43,957 nt of DNA from Paludibacteraceae bacterium (lineage in GTDB: Bacteria; Bacteroidota; Bacteroidia; Bacteroidales; Paludibacteraceae). The notes beneath the pieces are model-generated. The model was given only the letters and a program-made list of their open reading frames with translations, searched no databases and was not told where the DNA came from. Shown one piece after another: positions 23,792 through 33,044 of the stretch. The position numbers and the translations under genes are program-made. The stretch is taken from positions 1 through 43,957 of the forward strand of contig CAJOFU010000037.1 of assembly GCA_905233935.1 (NCBI GenBank), in the 5' to 3' direction. Position 1 is the stretch's first letter, and each line of letters starts with the position of its first letter.

Positions 23792-25316
23792 CCCCTGCGG
23801 CGAGTATATCGACAAGGCGGGCAACATCTGCTACTACCCCGACCAGAAAGACCATTACGCCCAGCAACACGCCCAACTGGAGTTCAACCACCGCATCAAT
23901 CCGAACTGGCGCGTCACCGCCACGGCGCATTACACCTACGGTGGCGGCTACTACGAGCAGTACCGCAACAAATCGCTCAAGTACTTCCACCTGCTGCCGT
24001 ACACCGACAACGCCGGCAACAAGGTCAAGAAGACCGACGGCATCTTCCGCAAGCAGCTCGCCAACCACAATTTCGGCGGACTCGTATCTGCCAAATACAC
24101 CAGCGAACGCGTGCAGGCGCAGATGGGCGTAGCCGCAGCGCACTATATAGGTCACCACTACGGCAACCTGCTTTGGGTCAGCGATTCGCTCTACTCCCAG
24201 CAGCTGCCGTACAACTACGAGTACTACCGCAACCTCAGCCACAAGACCGACGCGAACGTCTTCGGCAAGGTCAACTGGAACATCATCCACCGTGCTCAGG
24301 AGCGGCTCTCGCTCTACGGCGACCTGCAGTACCGCTTCATCCGCTACCGCATGAGCGGCATCAACGACGATGCGCTCAAGGAGTACGCCGATGATCCCGA
24401 CATGATCGAGTTGCCGCTGCTGGTGTATTACCACTTCTTCAACCCCAAGGCGGGTCTGACCTACCAAAACAAAGGGCATCTGTTGTACGGCTCGTTTGCC
24501 ATGGCTAACCGCGACCCGAGCCGCGCTAACTTCACCGAGAACGTGCTGTACAACCGCGCTACCCGCACCTATTCCGGCGATATGCCCAAGGCGGAAACGC
24601 TCTACGACTACGAACTCGGCTACACCTACAGCCATCCGCGGTTCACCGTCGGCGCGAACTTCTACTTCATGGATTACGACAACCAGCTCGTGCTCACCGG
24701 ACGCATCAACGACGTAGGCAAACAATCGACTACCAACGTCAAGGACTCCTACCGCATGGGCGTCGAACTCACCGCCGGCGTCAAGATCACCAACTGGATG
24801 CGCTGGGACGCCAACTGCGTGCTCTCACGCAACAAGATTCTGAACTATACCGAGACCATCACCCGCTACGATGCCGACTACAACTGGCTGGGCGAGGAGC
24901 AGGTGTTCTTCCGAGAGACGACCATCGCGTTCTCGCCGTCGGTTACGGCAATGTCGCTGTTCACGTTCAACGTAGCGGGGTTCACCGGCACCGTGCAGAC
25001 GCATGTTGTCGGCAAGCAGTATCTCGACAACACGCAGAACAGCACAGCGGCTCTGCGTGCCTACTCCACCACGAACATCCACCTGCGGTACCTGCTGCCC
25101 GTACGCCAGTGGGTCAAGCAGAAGAAGGAGCGTGAGGCGAAAGGTTACGTGCCGGACATCACCCTGCTCTGCCAGATCAACAACGTGTTCGACGCCCGTT
25201 ACGCCTCCAACGGCGGCAGCGACTGCTCGTACTTCACCGATGGCACCGCCTGCTGGCCGTGGTACTACGCCCAAGCCGGCATCAACGTCCACGCCGGATT
25301 CGTCGTGCAGTTCTAA
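23688..25316 (+). CDS. TonB-dependent receptor, 3' part (beta barrel) after frameshift
   Basis: The barrel of the receptor that starts at 22967. In this frame homology begins before the first ATG, at about 23646 with SYYADFGYNGERSSLFLRFF, and runs to the final phenylalanine (GFVVQF), the usual last residue of an outer-membrane barrel. Long alternating strands with aromatic ends (for example FNPKAGLTYQNKGHLLYGSF and TLYDYELGYTYSHPRFTVG) fit a 22-strand barrel. Comparison with the usual receptor motif SDGY-(about 8 residues)-SYY suggests that a short segment of CT-rich sequence was lost at about 23640-23650, changing the frame. Without repair the product is a plug with no barrel. Terminator at 25339-25372. 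Confidence 0.85.
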   Translation: MFLRFFGGKETTGMGWDGVDYATAYGINGADRRYNPCGEYIDKAGNICYYPDQKDHYAQQHAQLEFNHRINPNWRVTATAHYTYGGGYYEQYRNKSLKYFHLLPYTDNAGNKVKKTDGIFRKQLANHNFGGLVSAKYTSERVQAQMGVAAAHYIGHHYGNLLWVSDSLYSQQLPYNYEYYRNLSHKTDANVFGKVNWNIIHRAQERLSLYGDLQYRFIRYRMSGINDDALKEYADDPDMIELPLLVYYHFFNPKAGLTYQNKGHLLYGSFAMANRDPSRANFTENVLYNRATRTYSGDMPKAETLYDYELGYTYSHPRFTVGANFYFMDYDNQLVLTGRINDVGKQSTTNVKDSYRMGVELTAGVKITNWMRWDANCVLSRNKILNYTETITRYDADYNWLGEEQVFFRETTIAFSPSVTAMSLFTFNVAGFTGTVQTHVVGKQYLDNTQNSTAALRAYSTTNIHLRYLLPVRQWVKQKKEREAKGYVPDITLLCQINNVFDARYASNGGSDCSYFTDGTACWPWYYAQAGINVHAGFVVQF

Positions 25317-25338
25317 TCATCGCACTTCTAAATGTAAG

Positions 25339-25372
25339 AAAAGCAAATGGAAAAAACGCCATTTGCTTTTTT
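25339..25372. terminator. Bidirectional intrinsic terminator
   Basis: AAAAGCAAATGG (25339-25350) and CCATTTGCTTTT (25359-25370) form a perfect 12-bp stem with an 8-nt loop and A/T tracts on both sides. It separates the convergent TonB receptor and TPR/HTH regulator genes. Confidence 0.88.
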
Positions 25373-25393
25373 GTACCTAAACTATCTACGGCT

Positions 25394-27079
25394 TTATTGC
25401 ACGCGCAGAACGTAATTCCGGAGCCAAGAATCTATGTTATCAATTTCGATTTTTGAATGTGCGCTCTCCTCTACATGCTTCCGCACAATCTGGCGGCGGT
25501 GGTAGATGGTCTGTTTCTGGACGTTCAAGAGAATACTCATGTCGTTATCCGAGGCGCCGATGATGCTGAGGATAGCAAACTGCATGTCGGATTCGGTGAG
25601 TTTGGGGCACTCCTGACGCAAGCGGCTGATAGCACCGTCCAGGGCTTTGTCAACCGATTCGATGAGTTCGTTCAGGCTCTCTTTGCTCATCGTCAGTTGC
25701 TCATCGCGGTAGGTTTGCAGCCATGTGGGGAACGCTACCTCGTTGCCACGCATGCGTTGCATCTCTATCTCGCGCGTGAGGTTTACTTTCTGCTGCAACC
25801 GCTCCAAGGCGAGTTGCAATTGCTGTACGTACTTGTCGCGCAATGCCTGCAGTTGGGTTGCCTGTTCACGGCGTTTGGCGCGGTAGAAGAGGAAGAGCAG
25901 CACGAGCAGCGACAATGTGATAGCAAGCGTCAGAATCAAGATTGCCGATACACGTTTGTGCCATTGCTGTTCGCGTTGCGCCTGTTCTGCACGTTTCTGT
26001 TCACGCTCAACATCATAGTGCTGTGCTATGGCGAATGTGCGTGCCGAGGCATCGCGTTGCATGCGGATGATCGTGCGGTCGTACAGACTACGCAGTGTGG
26101 CGTAAGCAGCTGTATCGTTGTGCTGTGCGGCATTGAGTCGGCTGAGCCAATAGGCGTGTGTCTGTTCGAACCAATAGGAGTAGGTTGAGTCGACGGGTTG
26201 CAGCCGTTCAAGGTACATCGCCGCAGAGTCCGTCTCACCGCGCGAAAGATAGACCTCCACCATCTCGGCATAACGTGTGGTGACGTTGTACTGCTCGGCG
26301 AGAAGCTGGCAGGCACGCAAACGCCGCTCAATGCTGTCAGGTTCGCAATACTGGTAGTAATAAGCATCTATATCCGTGGCGAGCACAGTACTTTGTGCCT
26401 CCAAGGCGTAGTGTGTGGCACGCGCAAACCACAGCCGCGTGGAGTCGCCGTCGCCATCAGACAAAGAGTTGGTGCGTGCAAGGTCACGGTAGGCGCAAGC
26501 AAGGAAAATATTGTTATTTCGCTTCTCCAAAAGCGGTACGGCTTTACGATAATAACTATGTGCAATCGGATAAAGCATCTCACTCTCCGATGTATTGCCC
26601 AAGCAAAACCACGTCACGCCTAACAATTGTTCGCAGAGCGCAACTTGAAAACTATCAACTTTGAACTTTAAACGACTCTCAACGCTCCACTCTAAACACT
26701 CAACCAAATACTGCTCTGCTTGCTTAAGGTAGGATGTGGACTGCTCATAGCGGCTGGTGTGGATGGACGATGTGCCAAGCATGTAGTATGCTTCTCCGAT
26801 AGCCAGCGCATCACCGGATTCCAACAACTCAGGCAGTATTGCGTCGATGACCTCTGTATAATAAGATGTATGGCGCGTGCGCGAGCGCGCGAGTTCTTGC
26901 TCCATGTGGTAGATGTTCCGCTCGTGAGGAGTGAGAGAGAGGGTATCCAAACGCTGCAAAACAGCGAGTGCACTATCGGGATTTTCCCACACCAACAAAC
27001 GCTCGCTCTGGAGGGTCAAAGAAGCGTCAGTTGGAGCATGATGGCAGGAATTTATGCTCAACAGCATAAAAATCGACAT
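25394..27079 (-). CDS. Membrane-anchored TPR regulator with C-terminal helix-turn-helix
   Basis: About 561 residues from the ATG at 27079. The frame is open back to 27235, but the promoter puts the transcript start at about 27226 and the signal sequence begins at 27079 (MSIFMLLSINSC; Cys12 is a possible lipobox cysteine). Residues 15-360 hold TPR-like helix pairs (ALAIGEAYYMLGTSSIHTSR, YYRKAVPLLEKRNN). A membrane helix lies at about 378-398 (AILILTLAITLSLLVLLFLF), a coiled coil at 400-450, and the end carries CPKLTESDMQFAILSIIGAS then DNDMSILLNVQKQTIYHRRQ, a LuxR-like HTH. This layout is common in Bacteroidota regulators beside surface-protein genes; it probably links an envelope signal to transcription of the facing cluster. 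Residues 125-143 come from a 7-bp array. Confidence 0.82.
   Translation of the reverse strand: MSIFMLLSINSCHHAPTDASLTLQSERLLVWENPDSALAVLQRLDTLSLTPHERNIYHMEQELARSRTRHTSYYTEVIDAILPELLESGDALAIGEAYYMLGTSSIHTSRYEQSTSYLKQAEQYLVECLEWSVESRLKFKVDSFQVALCEQLLGVTWFCLGNTSESEMLYPIAHSYYRKAVPLLEKRNNNIFLACAYRDLARTNSLSDGDGDSTRLWFARATHYALEAQSTVLATDIDAYYYQYCEPDSIERRLRACQLLAEQYNVTTRYAEMVEVYLSRGETDSAAMYLERLQPVDSTYSYWFEQTHAYWLSRLNAAQHNDTAAYATLRSLYDRTIIRMQRDASARTFAIAQHYDVEREQKRAEQAQREQQWHKRVSAILILTLAITLSLLVLLFLFYRAKRREQATQLQALRDKYVQQLQLALERLQQKVNLTREIEMQRMRGNEVAFPTWLQTYRDEQLTMSKESLNELIESVDKALDGAISRLRQECPKLTESDMQFAILSIIGASDNDMSILLNVQKQTIYHRRQIVRKHVEESAHSKIEIDNIDSWLRNYVLRVQ
26651..26705. repeat. 7-bp repeat array within the TPR/HTH regulator gene
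   Basis: ACTATCA, ACTTTGA, ACTTTAA, then after a 6-bp step CTCAACG, CTCCACT, CTAAACA, CTCAACC. It encodes a stretch that includes VESRLKFKVDSFQV between two TPR-like helices and adds no stop codon. Confidence 0.55.
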
Positions 27080-27182
27080 ATACAAAACGCCCCGTACAAC
27101 ACGATTTTTTACACAATTTTGCAATATATTGATTTTCAATAGTGTTCGATTCGCAGAAAAACGCCATCGTACAACATAAAAA

Positions 27183-27214
27183 TTTGCATATTTGAAAAAT
27201 TTGTTGTACCTTTG
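27183..27214 (+). promoter_or_regulatory. Promoter of the surface-protein cluster
   Basis: TTTG (27183-27186), 20-nt spacer, TACCTTTG (27207-27214). The transcript would start near 27221 and read through the opposing promoter at 27233-27264 into the gene at 27309. Confidence 0.8.
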
Positions 27215-27232
27215 CAGTGTCTTTTCGAAGGA

Positions 27233-27264
27233 CAAAAGTACAATAATTTTTTGACATTTGCAAA
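27233..27264 (-). promoter_or_regulatory. Promoter of the TPR/HTH regulator, facing the cluster promoter
   Basis: Minus-strand TTTG (27264-27261), 20-nt spacer, TACTTTTG (27240-27233). It faces the plus-strand promoter; the two -7 boxes are 18 nt apart, so the start sites nearly coincide and the transcripts diverge through each other's promoters. Confidence 0.75.
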
Positions 27265-27308
27265 TCTTTTGGAAAGAAAATTTAGAATATGGTTAAAATT
27301 TCTGCAAT

Positions 27309-29336
27309 ATGAAAACAAAACACCTCTTTTGGGCAATCATTCTTACCTGTGTGTGCATGCCTGCACGCGGTACAATATATACAGGCGTGTGTGGAGAAAA
27401 TGTCACATGGTCGTTGGACAGCGAGACCAAGGTACTTACCATCAGTGGCGAAGGTGAGATGTATCATGAGGGGCACTTCTCTGATACCTTGCACTGGCAG
27501 GGCAACAAACTCTACTCATCCATCCGCTCGGTGGTGATAGAGCCGGGTGTGACCAACGTGGGATATTGGGCATTCGCCAACTGCGTGAATCTGACCTCAG
27601 TCTCCCTGCCGGATGGTATAACGGTGGTGGAGGAAGATGCATTCTATAACACAGGGCTCACATCTATTGTACTGCCTAACACGGTGCAGAGAGTGGAGAA
27701 AGCTGCGTTTTCCTCTTGTAAGAATCTTAAATCATGTGATCTGGGGCGGGGCGTGAAGTATATAGGCGGTGATGCATTCTATGAATGCAAATCGCTTGAA
27801 CACCTGCGTTGGTCAGATTGTCTGGAGACGATTGACGGATACTTATTTCTTAATTGGGGCACCGGCGATGCGCCAGCATCTATACCGCTGCGTGATACAT
27901 TGTATTTTCCGCCATCGTTCCGCTCGTCGAAGTGTATAGCTTGGGGACTAATGCACAATGTACCTGCTGTGGTGTGGAATGCGCGTCATCCGGATGACCC
28001 GTCGGGAGTGTCAAGCCCACTGAATATTGGTACATCATACGGGTGGTCGCTTAACAAGATCATCGTCGGTGAAGATGTGGAGTATATCCCCGACTACCTC
28101 TTCTACGGCTATCTGGGCGATACGCTCGTACTGCCAGAGGGCGTGACGCATATAGGCAAGAACGCTTTTCAGGGGTGCAGGAATCTAAGATACGTCAATA
28201 TCCCCGATGCCGTGCGTTACATCGGCAAAGAGGCGTTCAAGGGCTGCAAGGCCTTGACGCAACTCGCGCTGCCCGAAGGGATAACTACTATCTATTCATC
28301 GACTTTTATGAATTGCAGTCTGTTGTCGCGCATCAGTCTGCCTTCATCGGTTAAGGTCATCGGCGATTATGCTTTTTCCGGTTGCGCCGAACTTGACTCG
28401 TTGCTTATGCCAGCCGAACTGCGAACGATAGGCGAATCGGCTTTCGAAGGAATGAAACTCCAGCGCAATCTTCTGTTGCCGGACAAGGTGCTCAGTATAG
28501 GCGGGCAGGCGTTCAAGAACTGGTCAAGTCTGGAGAGCGTACATTTCGGCAAAGGAGTGATGCTCATCGGTGATGAGGCGTTTGCGGGCGATACAATGGT
28601 AACACAACTCACCTCACTGGCTGCCGTGCCGCCCACAGTAAGCGAGACATCGCTGGCTACTATCCCTGACAGTGCTTGGCTGGCTGTTCTGCCCGAGGCG
28701 CGCACGCTCTACGCCAATGATGAGCAGTGGGGACGATTCCGCATGCAGACTATGCCCGACTCGCTGTATGTACCCACTAAGGTCACCGTCGAAGCCGAGC
28801 AGACGACAGCTCTGTTCACATGGCCGACAGACACTGCCGCTGTCACCTACCAGATTGATATTTACAAGGATGGTACGAAGTTCTGCTCCCTAACGCTTGA
28901 CTCCTACGGCCGTCTGCTCGGTATAGCGTTCGCCCCCGGCAGAAACAACAAATCCGTCCAATCCGTCGAATTTGCGGGAACTAACCCCCAACCCTACGCA
29001 CTGAGTTTCATGGTTACAGGTCTGGACGAGGCATCACGATACAACTACGTCCTTTCGACGCTCGATACCGACGGCACACCGCTGCACGTATATATCGGCG
29101 ATTTTGCCACCACGGGCTATACGGGCGAACTCAACCCCGACAGCGGCAACGAGATCACACCCACTCCACCGATCATTCCTTATGATCCTGAGTCAACACA
29201 TACCGGCATCGAAAATCCCGATGACTCCGTTGGAAAAGATGCCGACATATCCGCACAACTGCTCATCCGCAGCGGCGAACTCCTCATCCGCCATGACGAC
29301 AGAATATACACCATCCAAGGACAATTGAAAAAGTGA
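27309..29336 (+). CDS. BspA-like leucine-rich repeat surface protein
   Basis: 675 residues. Signal peptide 1-21 (MKTKHLFWAIILTCVCMPARG). The mature N-terminus, TIYTGVCGENVTWSLDSETK, is the usual opening of BspA-type proteins. From about 75 to 480 there are LRR_5 repeats such as VGYWAFANCVNLTSVSLPDG, IGKNAFQGCRNLRYVNIPDA and IGDYAFSGCAELDSLLMPAE. Next is an FN3-like module (about 500-605; TTALFTWPTDTAAVTYQIDI) shared with the products at 29357 and 33045, a proline-rich linker (EITPTPPIIPYDPES), and the tail LLIRSGELLIRHDDRIYTIQ. The family is known for binding host or neighbour-cell proteins; here binding is inferred. First gene of the cluster, behind the promoter at 27183-27214. Confidence 0.88.
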   Translation: MKTKHLFWAIILTCVCMPARGTIYTGVCGENVTWSLDSETKVLTISGEGEMYHEGHFSDTLHWQGNKLYSSIRSVVIEPGVTNVGYWAFANCVNLTSVSLPDGITVVEEDAFYNTGLTSIVLPNTVQRVEKAAFSSCKNLKSCDLGRGVKYIGGDAFYECKSLEHLRWSDCLETIDGYLFLNWGTGDAPASIPLRDTLYFPPSFRSSKCIAWGLMHNVPAVVWNARHPDDPSGVSSPLNIGTSYGWSLNKIIVGEDVEYIPDYLFYGYLGDTLVLPEGVTHIGKNAFQGCRNLRYVNIPDAVRYIGKEAFKGCKALTQLALPEGITTIYSSTFMNCSLLSRISLPSSVKVIGDYAFSGCAELDSLLMPAELRTIGESAFEGMKLQRNLLLPDKVLSIGGQAFKNWSSLESVHFGKGVMLIGDEAFAGDTMVTQLTSLAAVPPTVSETSLATIPDSAWLAVLPEARTLYANDEQWGRFRMQTMPDSLYVPTKVTVEAEQTTALFTWPTDTAAVTYQIDIYKDGTKFCSLTLDSYGRLLGIAFAPGRNNKSVQSVEFAGTNPQPYALSFMVTGLDEASRYNYVLSTLDTDGTPLHVYIGDFATTGYTGELNPDSGNEITPTPPIIPYDPESTHTGIENPDDSVGKDADISAQLLIRSGELLIRHDDRIYTIQGQLKK

Positions 29337-29356
29337 ATAGCAAATTAGTAGCATAT

Positions 29357-32300
29357 ATGAAACCCGTTCATCTCACGTTTGCACTGTTTCTGATAACAGG
29401 TACTCTTGCAATAGCGCAACTTTCTTACGCGCAATCATCCTCCGACACCGACTACGCTTGGCGGCTGGATGAAGTGACATCAACCTTTGATGAAACATAT
29501 ATTTCCGACTGGGGAGATACGATTTATGCTTATCAATTGGTGCGCTATTACTATGGCGACTCTTCGTTTTACACGATTAGATACCCGATGGTTGACCAAA
29601 TTAAGGATACTTTTGAAATATACCGGCAGATTGTCAAGACGGAATATGACCAAATCGGTGCAAACGGCAAGCACCGGGAAAAGACCTTTAATCTGCGTCT
29701 GCCCCGTGGCGTGGATAACAACTTTATCCGCTATTTGGATAGTATCCCGCATTTTGACCCGTTGGCAGATACCGTGATAATTCCACTACGTTATTATGAC
29801 TATGCCTACGATACCTACCGCAATGTGTATGATAATGACGGTCATTTGCTCCGGCAAATTCGCAACTATGATTACACGCAATATGAGTTAGACTCGGATT
29901 CCCTTCTAAGACTAATAGAAAAATACAAAGATACCGGCGATTTGCCTCTATCTGAATTCAACCGGTTGCCCTATAACCGCTGGACGCGTTATATCTTGCT
30001 CGAAACAGATAGCAACAGCGTAGAAATGAGCTTCCAAATCACCGACTCCAATAGCGAGTCTTCCGATCTGCCGGCTCAATATGCATTGTTGAGTATGGTT
30101 AAAAAGGAATACACGGATCATATTTTGTCGATGAGATCGGATATTGACTGTAAACTTTACAATCGCAAGCCTTCCCGTGTCACCCAAAGCACGCGCTATA
30201 ATAAATATGGTATTAAGACAGGCTACAGCGAACTGACGGAACGTTGGACGGTTGACTCCGTGCCAACGTACTATTCGCTAACGGACGAAACCTATTTAGG
30301 AGGGGACAGCGTAATCAAGATATGGGAGTCGCGCACATGGTCAACGGATACGGCGGGTGTTCAGCATCAACAGATTACCCATGAGGAACGCATTTACGAC
30401 TCATCTATCAACCAGACTCTATACACCAAAAAGACTGTTACTACCGATGGAATCGAGAAAATTCACAACGAAGAGGAGTGGGCGATAGAGATTACAGAGA
30501 AAGGCAAAAAAGCTCACCTGCTCTACCAAGACAAACTCACGCCAGTGAACTGGTATATAAATATAAAAGACTCAAATAATGTGTGGAGAACCATCGACTA
30601 TTACACAATATATTGTGAATCTGCCAAACGATATCAATACGATGACCGGTTTAATATCATCTTTGCCATTGATTCGGCACAAACACGCCAGCAGTACGCG
30701 GACTCGATAATGTGGGAAGGACATACATATTCTACCTATATCTATCGCCCCGCATGGACAGAGTTCTCCCGCAGTGAATATGAGTATGATGCGGATAATA
30801 CACTCATTCACGAAAAGCAATATACCCACGGATTCATCGAACAATGGTTCCTGACAAAAGAATCATTGATCACCGATGATTATACATGGTCTATGAGCGT
30901 CAACACGAACGACACCACGCGCACCACTTCCAAGAAATATGCCAACGGCTGGGACAGCGAATCCACCAAAGAGAAACTGGATATTTCTTCGATGGAATGG
31001 AATATTATCGAGAGCAGCAAATATGTTGTCACCTTTGATTTGACAGGTGAACCGGTATCTGCTGTGTCTGCTTCTACAAAAAGAAACAACACAAAGACAG
31101 ACAGAACATATTACTTATTCCACCATTGGGATGAGACCGAGCAACGTTATATCCGGCAGTCGGTGGCATGGAGCTGGTATGATACTGCTTATGCGTACGT
31201 TGATGAGACAATCCATCCATATGATTGCCAAGACTACACATATTACGATCGCAACGGAAAATTCTTAGGTTACTTTGAGAACTGTGTCTCTCATTATCTT
31301 CCCATTACAAGCGAAAGTGTCACGGGCGTATTCAACAAACCTCATTTTGATTCCCAAGGACGAATGGACACTCTATATCGCTACGCGTTCTATGGTGAAT
31401 GGTTTCTTGTGCGCTATTTTACTTATGAATACTTCCCCGAGGAAGGGACAGATGTTGTAGCCAGACGGCATAGTTATTCATTGAACGACTACCAGATGGA
31501 CGGAATCGATTATTACAATACTGTTGGGCTCAGCGATTATGAATGGGTTGGGCTGAGGTGGCATCGCCGTTTGTCAGGAATAGACACGCTGGAAGCTCCG
31601 ATTCACGACATGCAGTTTGTCGGCACGACCAACTACAGCCACACCTATAGCACGTACAACGAAGACGGTGTGCTGCTTGAAACGCGCACATACAACGACG
31701 GCAGCATGACGCCGGTAACACAGATACACAATACCTTCACCTACGATGCCGAAGGACGCATCACCACGCACGTTGCCTACAAAGATAGTTTTCCCGATAC
31801 CCGTTATATCTACTTCTACAGCGAACTAACGGGCGAACGCATAGCTTGCAACACGTGGTCTGACTATAACAAAGAGAACAACTCTTGGAATAAGTTCGCT
31901 TTCACAAATCATGGCGAGCACCTCTATGATGCTCAGGGACGCCTTTCTATTCAGACCAATTATCAAGCCTCAGCTGACAGCACAACTATCGTGCCCTTTG
32001 AGCGGTATGAGTTCCTGTACGAAGACGGCGAGACGGATTGGGTTTTGTCTGACAAATACGCCTGGCAGGATAACGAATGGGTATGCGCAACGCCCACTTA
32101 TCGCGGACACGAACAGAAACACTATCTCTTTGACGAGGACGGCAACTTGGCTGAACGCACGGAACGGCAAGCCGTTTGCGGTGGCTTGGCACCTGCCCAA
32201 ACATGGCAGTTCACTTACGCTTCGCCGTTGACAGACTATTCGCTCCTGTCGCCGCAGACCTACGGAATTGCCGAGACAAACACGAAAGAGATCTATTCCA

Positions 32301-32935
32301 ACGAAGAGTGGCTGTCTCGTCCGCTGACTGCGCATTACACGCATAGTAGCATTGCTTCAATGAATTATACCGTCCGCTTCCATTATACGGCTTTGCGTCC
32401 GGAACCGGTACGTTTCAACGAGCCGGTAGAAGTGGAACCGGAAGAGGAATCGGCTTTCTTTACGTGGCCTAAAGTGGATGGCGCAGCAGGATATTCGTTG
32501 GTCATCTGGGCAGACGATGCACACACCCGCAAACTTTGCACGGTTGTTTTTGACGCACGCGGAACGGTGCTTGGTATCGACTTCTCGCACGCACCGTCAC
32601 GCCATTCAACCCGTACTGCATCGTTAGCAGAGGCTGTTCCTTCTGTCGCAATATGGCAGACCGAGTTCACACATCTGGTCGAAGGACTGGAGTCTGGCAC
32701 AACCTATTGGTACACGCTCATTGCCTTTGATGAGCAAAACCATACTTTGGACACCCGTGCCGCATCATTCACCACAAAAGGCGTGAAACTACCAACCGAC
32801 ATAGACGAAGCACAATGCACCCACGAACAATGCACCCACGAACAATGCACTAAGCTCCTCCGAAACGGTCATCTATACATCCAACGCGGACCGTTTACCT
32901 ACTCTATACGAGGTATTATCGTGCCCGCACCATAG
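29357..32935 (+). CDS. Large secreted protein with YD-like repeats, FN3-like module and sorting-like tail
   Basis: About 1192 residues from the ATG at 29357; a GTG at 29333 overlapping the previous stop is possible, but the signal peptide (MKPVHLTFALFLITGTLAIA, then QLSYAQ) begins at the ATG. The body has many short strands of the YD type, for example YDNDGHLLRQIRNYDY, YDRNGKFLGYF, YDAEGRITTHVAYKDS and YDAQGRLSIQTNYQ. This resembles the beta-spiral of Rhs/YD proteins, but without the core DPxGR or a C-terminal toxin. From about 1015 comes the shared FN3-like module (ESAFFTWPKVDGAAGYSLVI), then three QCTHE repeats and the tail LLRNGHLYIQRGPFTYSIRG. Function unknown; probably a surface structure or adhesin. 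Confidence 0.78.
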   Translation: MKPVHLTFALFLITGTLAIAQLSYAQSSSDTDYAWRLDEVTSTFDETYISDWGDTIYAYQLVRYYYGDSSFYTIRYPMVDQIKDTFEIYRQIVKTEYDQIGANGKHREKTFNLRLPRGVDNNFIRYLDSIPHFDPLADTVIIPLRYYDYAYDTYRNVYDNDGHLLRQIRNYDYTQYELDSDSLLRLIEKYKDTGDLPLSEFNRLPYNRWTRYILLETDSNSVEMSFQITDSNSESSDLPAQYALLSMVKKEYTDHILSMRSDIDCKLYNRKPSRVTQSTRYNKYGIKTGYSELTERWTVDSVPTYYSLTDETYLGGDSVIKIWESRTWSTDTAGVQHQQITHEERIYDSSINQTLYTKKTVTTDGIEKIHNEEEWAIEITEKGKKAHLLYQDKLTPVNWYINIKDSNNVWRTIDYYTIYCESAKRYQYDDRFNIIFAIDSAQTRQQYADSIMWEGHTYSTYIYRPAWTEFSRSEYEYDADNTLIHEKQYTHGFIEQWFLTKESLITDDYTWSMSVNTNDTTRTTSKKYANGWDSESTKEKLDISSMEWNIIESSKYVVTFDLTGEPVSAVSASTKRNNTKTDRTYYLFHHWDETEQRYIRQSVAWSWYDTAYAYVDETIHPYDCQDYTYYDRNGKFLGYFENCVSHYLPITSESVTGVFNKPHFDSQGRMDTLYRYAFYGEWFLVRYFTYEYFPEEGTDVVARRHSYSLNDYQMDGIDYYNTVGLSDYEWVGLRWHRRLSGIDTLEAPIHDMQFVGTTNYSHTYSTYNEDGVLLETRTYNDGSMTPVTQIHNTFTYDAEGRITTHVAYKDSFPDTRYIYFYSELTGERIACNTWSDYNKENNSWNKFAFTNHGEHLYDAQGRLSIQTNYQASADSTTIVPFERYEFLYEDGETDWVLSDKYAWQDNEWVCATPTYRGHEQKHYLFDEDGNLAERTERQAVCGGLAPAQTWQFTYASPLTDYSLLSPQTYGIAETNTKEIYSNEEWLSRPLTAHYTHSSIASMNYTVRFHYTALRPEPVRFNEPVEVEPEEESAFFTWPKVDGAAGYSLVIWADDAHTRKLCTVVFDARGTVLGIDFSHAPSRHSTRTASLAEAVPSVAIWQTEFTHLVEGLESGTTYWYTLIAFDEQNHTLDTRAASFTTKGVKLPTDIDEAQCTHEQCTHEQCTKLLRNGHLYIQRGPFTYSIRGIIVPAP
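32813..32850. repeat. 15-bp coding repeat (QCTHE)
   Basis: CAATGCACCCACGAA twice (32813-32827, 32828-32842), then CAATGCAC. In frame it gives QCTHE-QCTHE-QCT, a cysteine/histidine-rich linker just before the C-terminal tail. Confidence 0.85.
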
Positions 32936-33044
32936 GATAACCACAACATAACCATAAGATAACCATAAGATAAATCCATCAAAAAAAATATATCATTATA
33001 CTATATATATACATAGTATATATATATACAAATTGTTCAAAAAT
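32936..33044. other. Intergenic region with an 11-bp array and a TA-rich block
   Basis: ATAACCACAAC, ATAACCATAAG, ATAACCATAAG run in 11-bp phase at about 32937-32970. Then an A-run and a TA-rich block follow, with an inverted repeat ATACTAT / ATAGTAT (32998-33004, 33013-33019). There is no clear TAnnTTTG promoter; the block may be a promoter region or a simple repeat. Confidence 0.5.

Noticed and set aside
23685..24725. Long minus-strand open frame (346 codons) opposite the TonB receptor
   Set aside because: Valine- and glycine-rich low-information sequence, typical of the antisense frame of a GC-rich coding region; the plus strand encodes an outer-membrane barrel.
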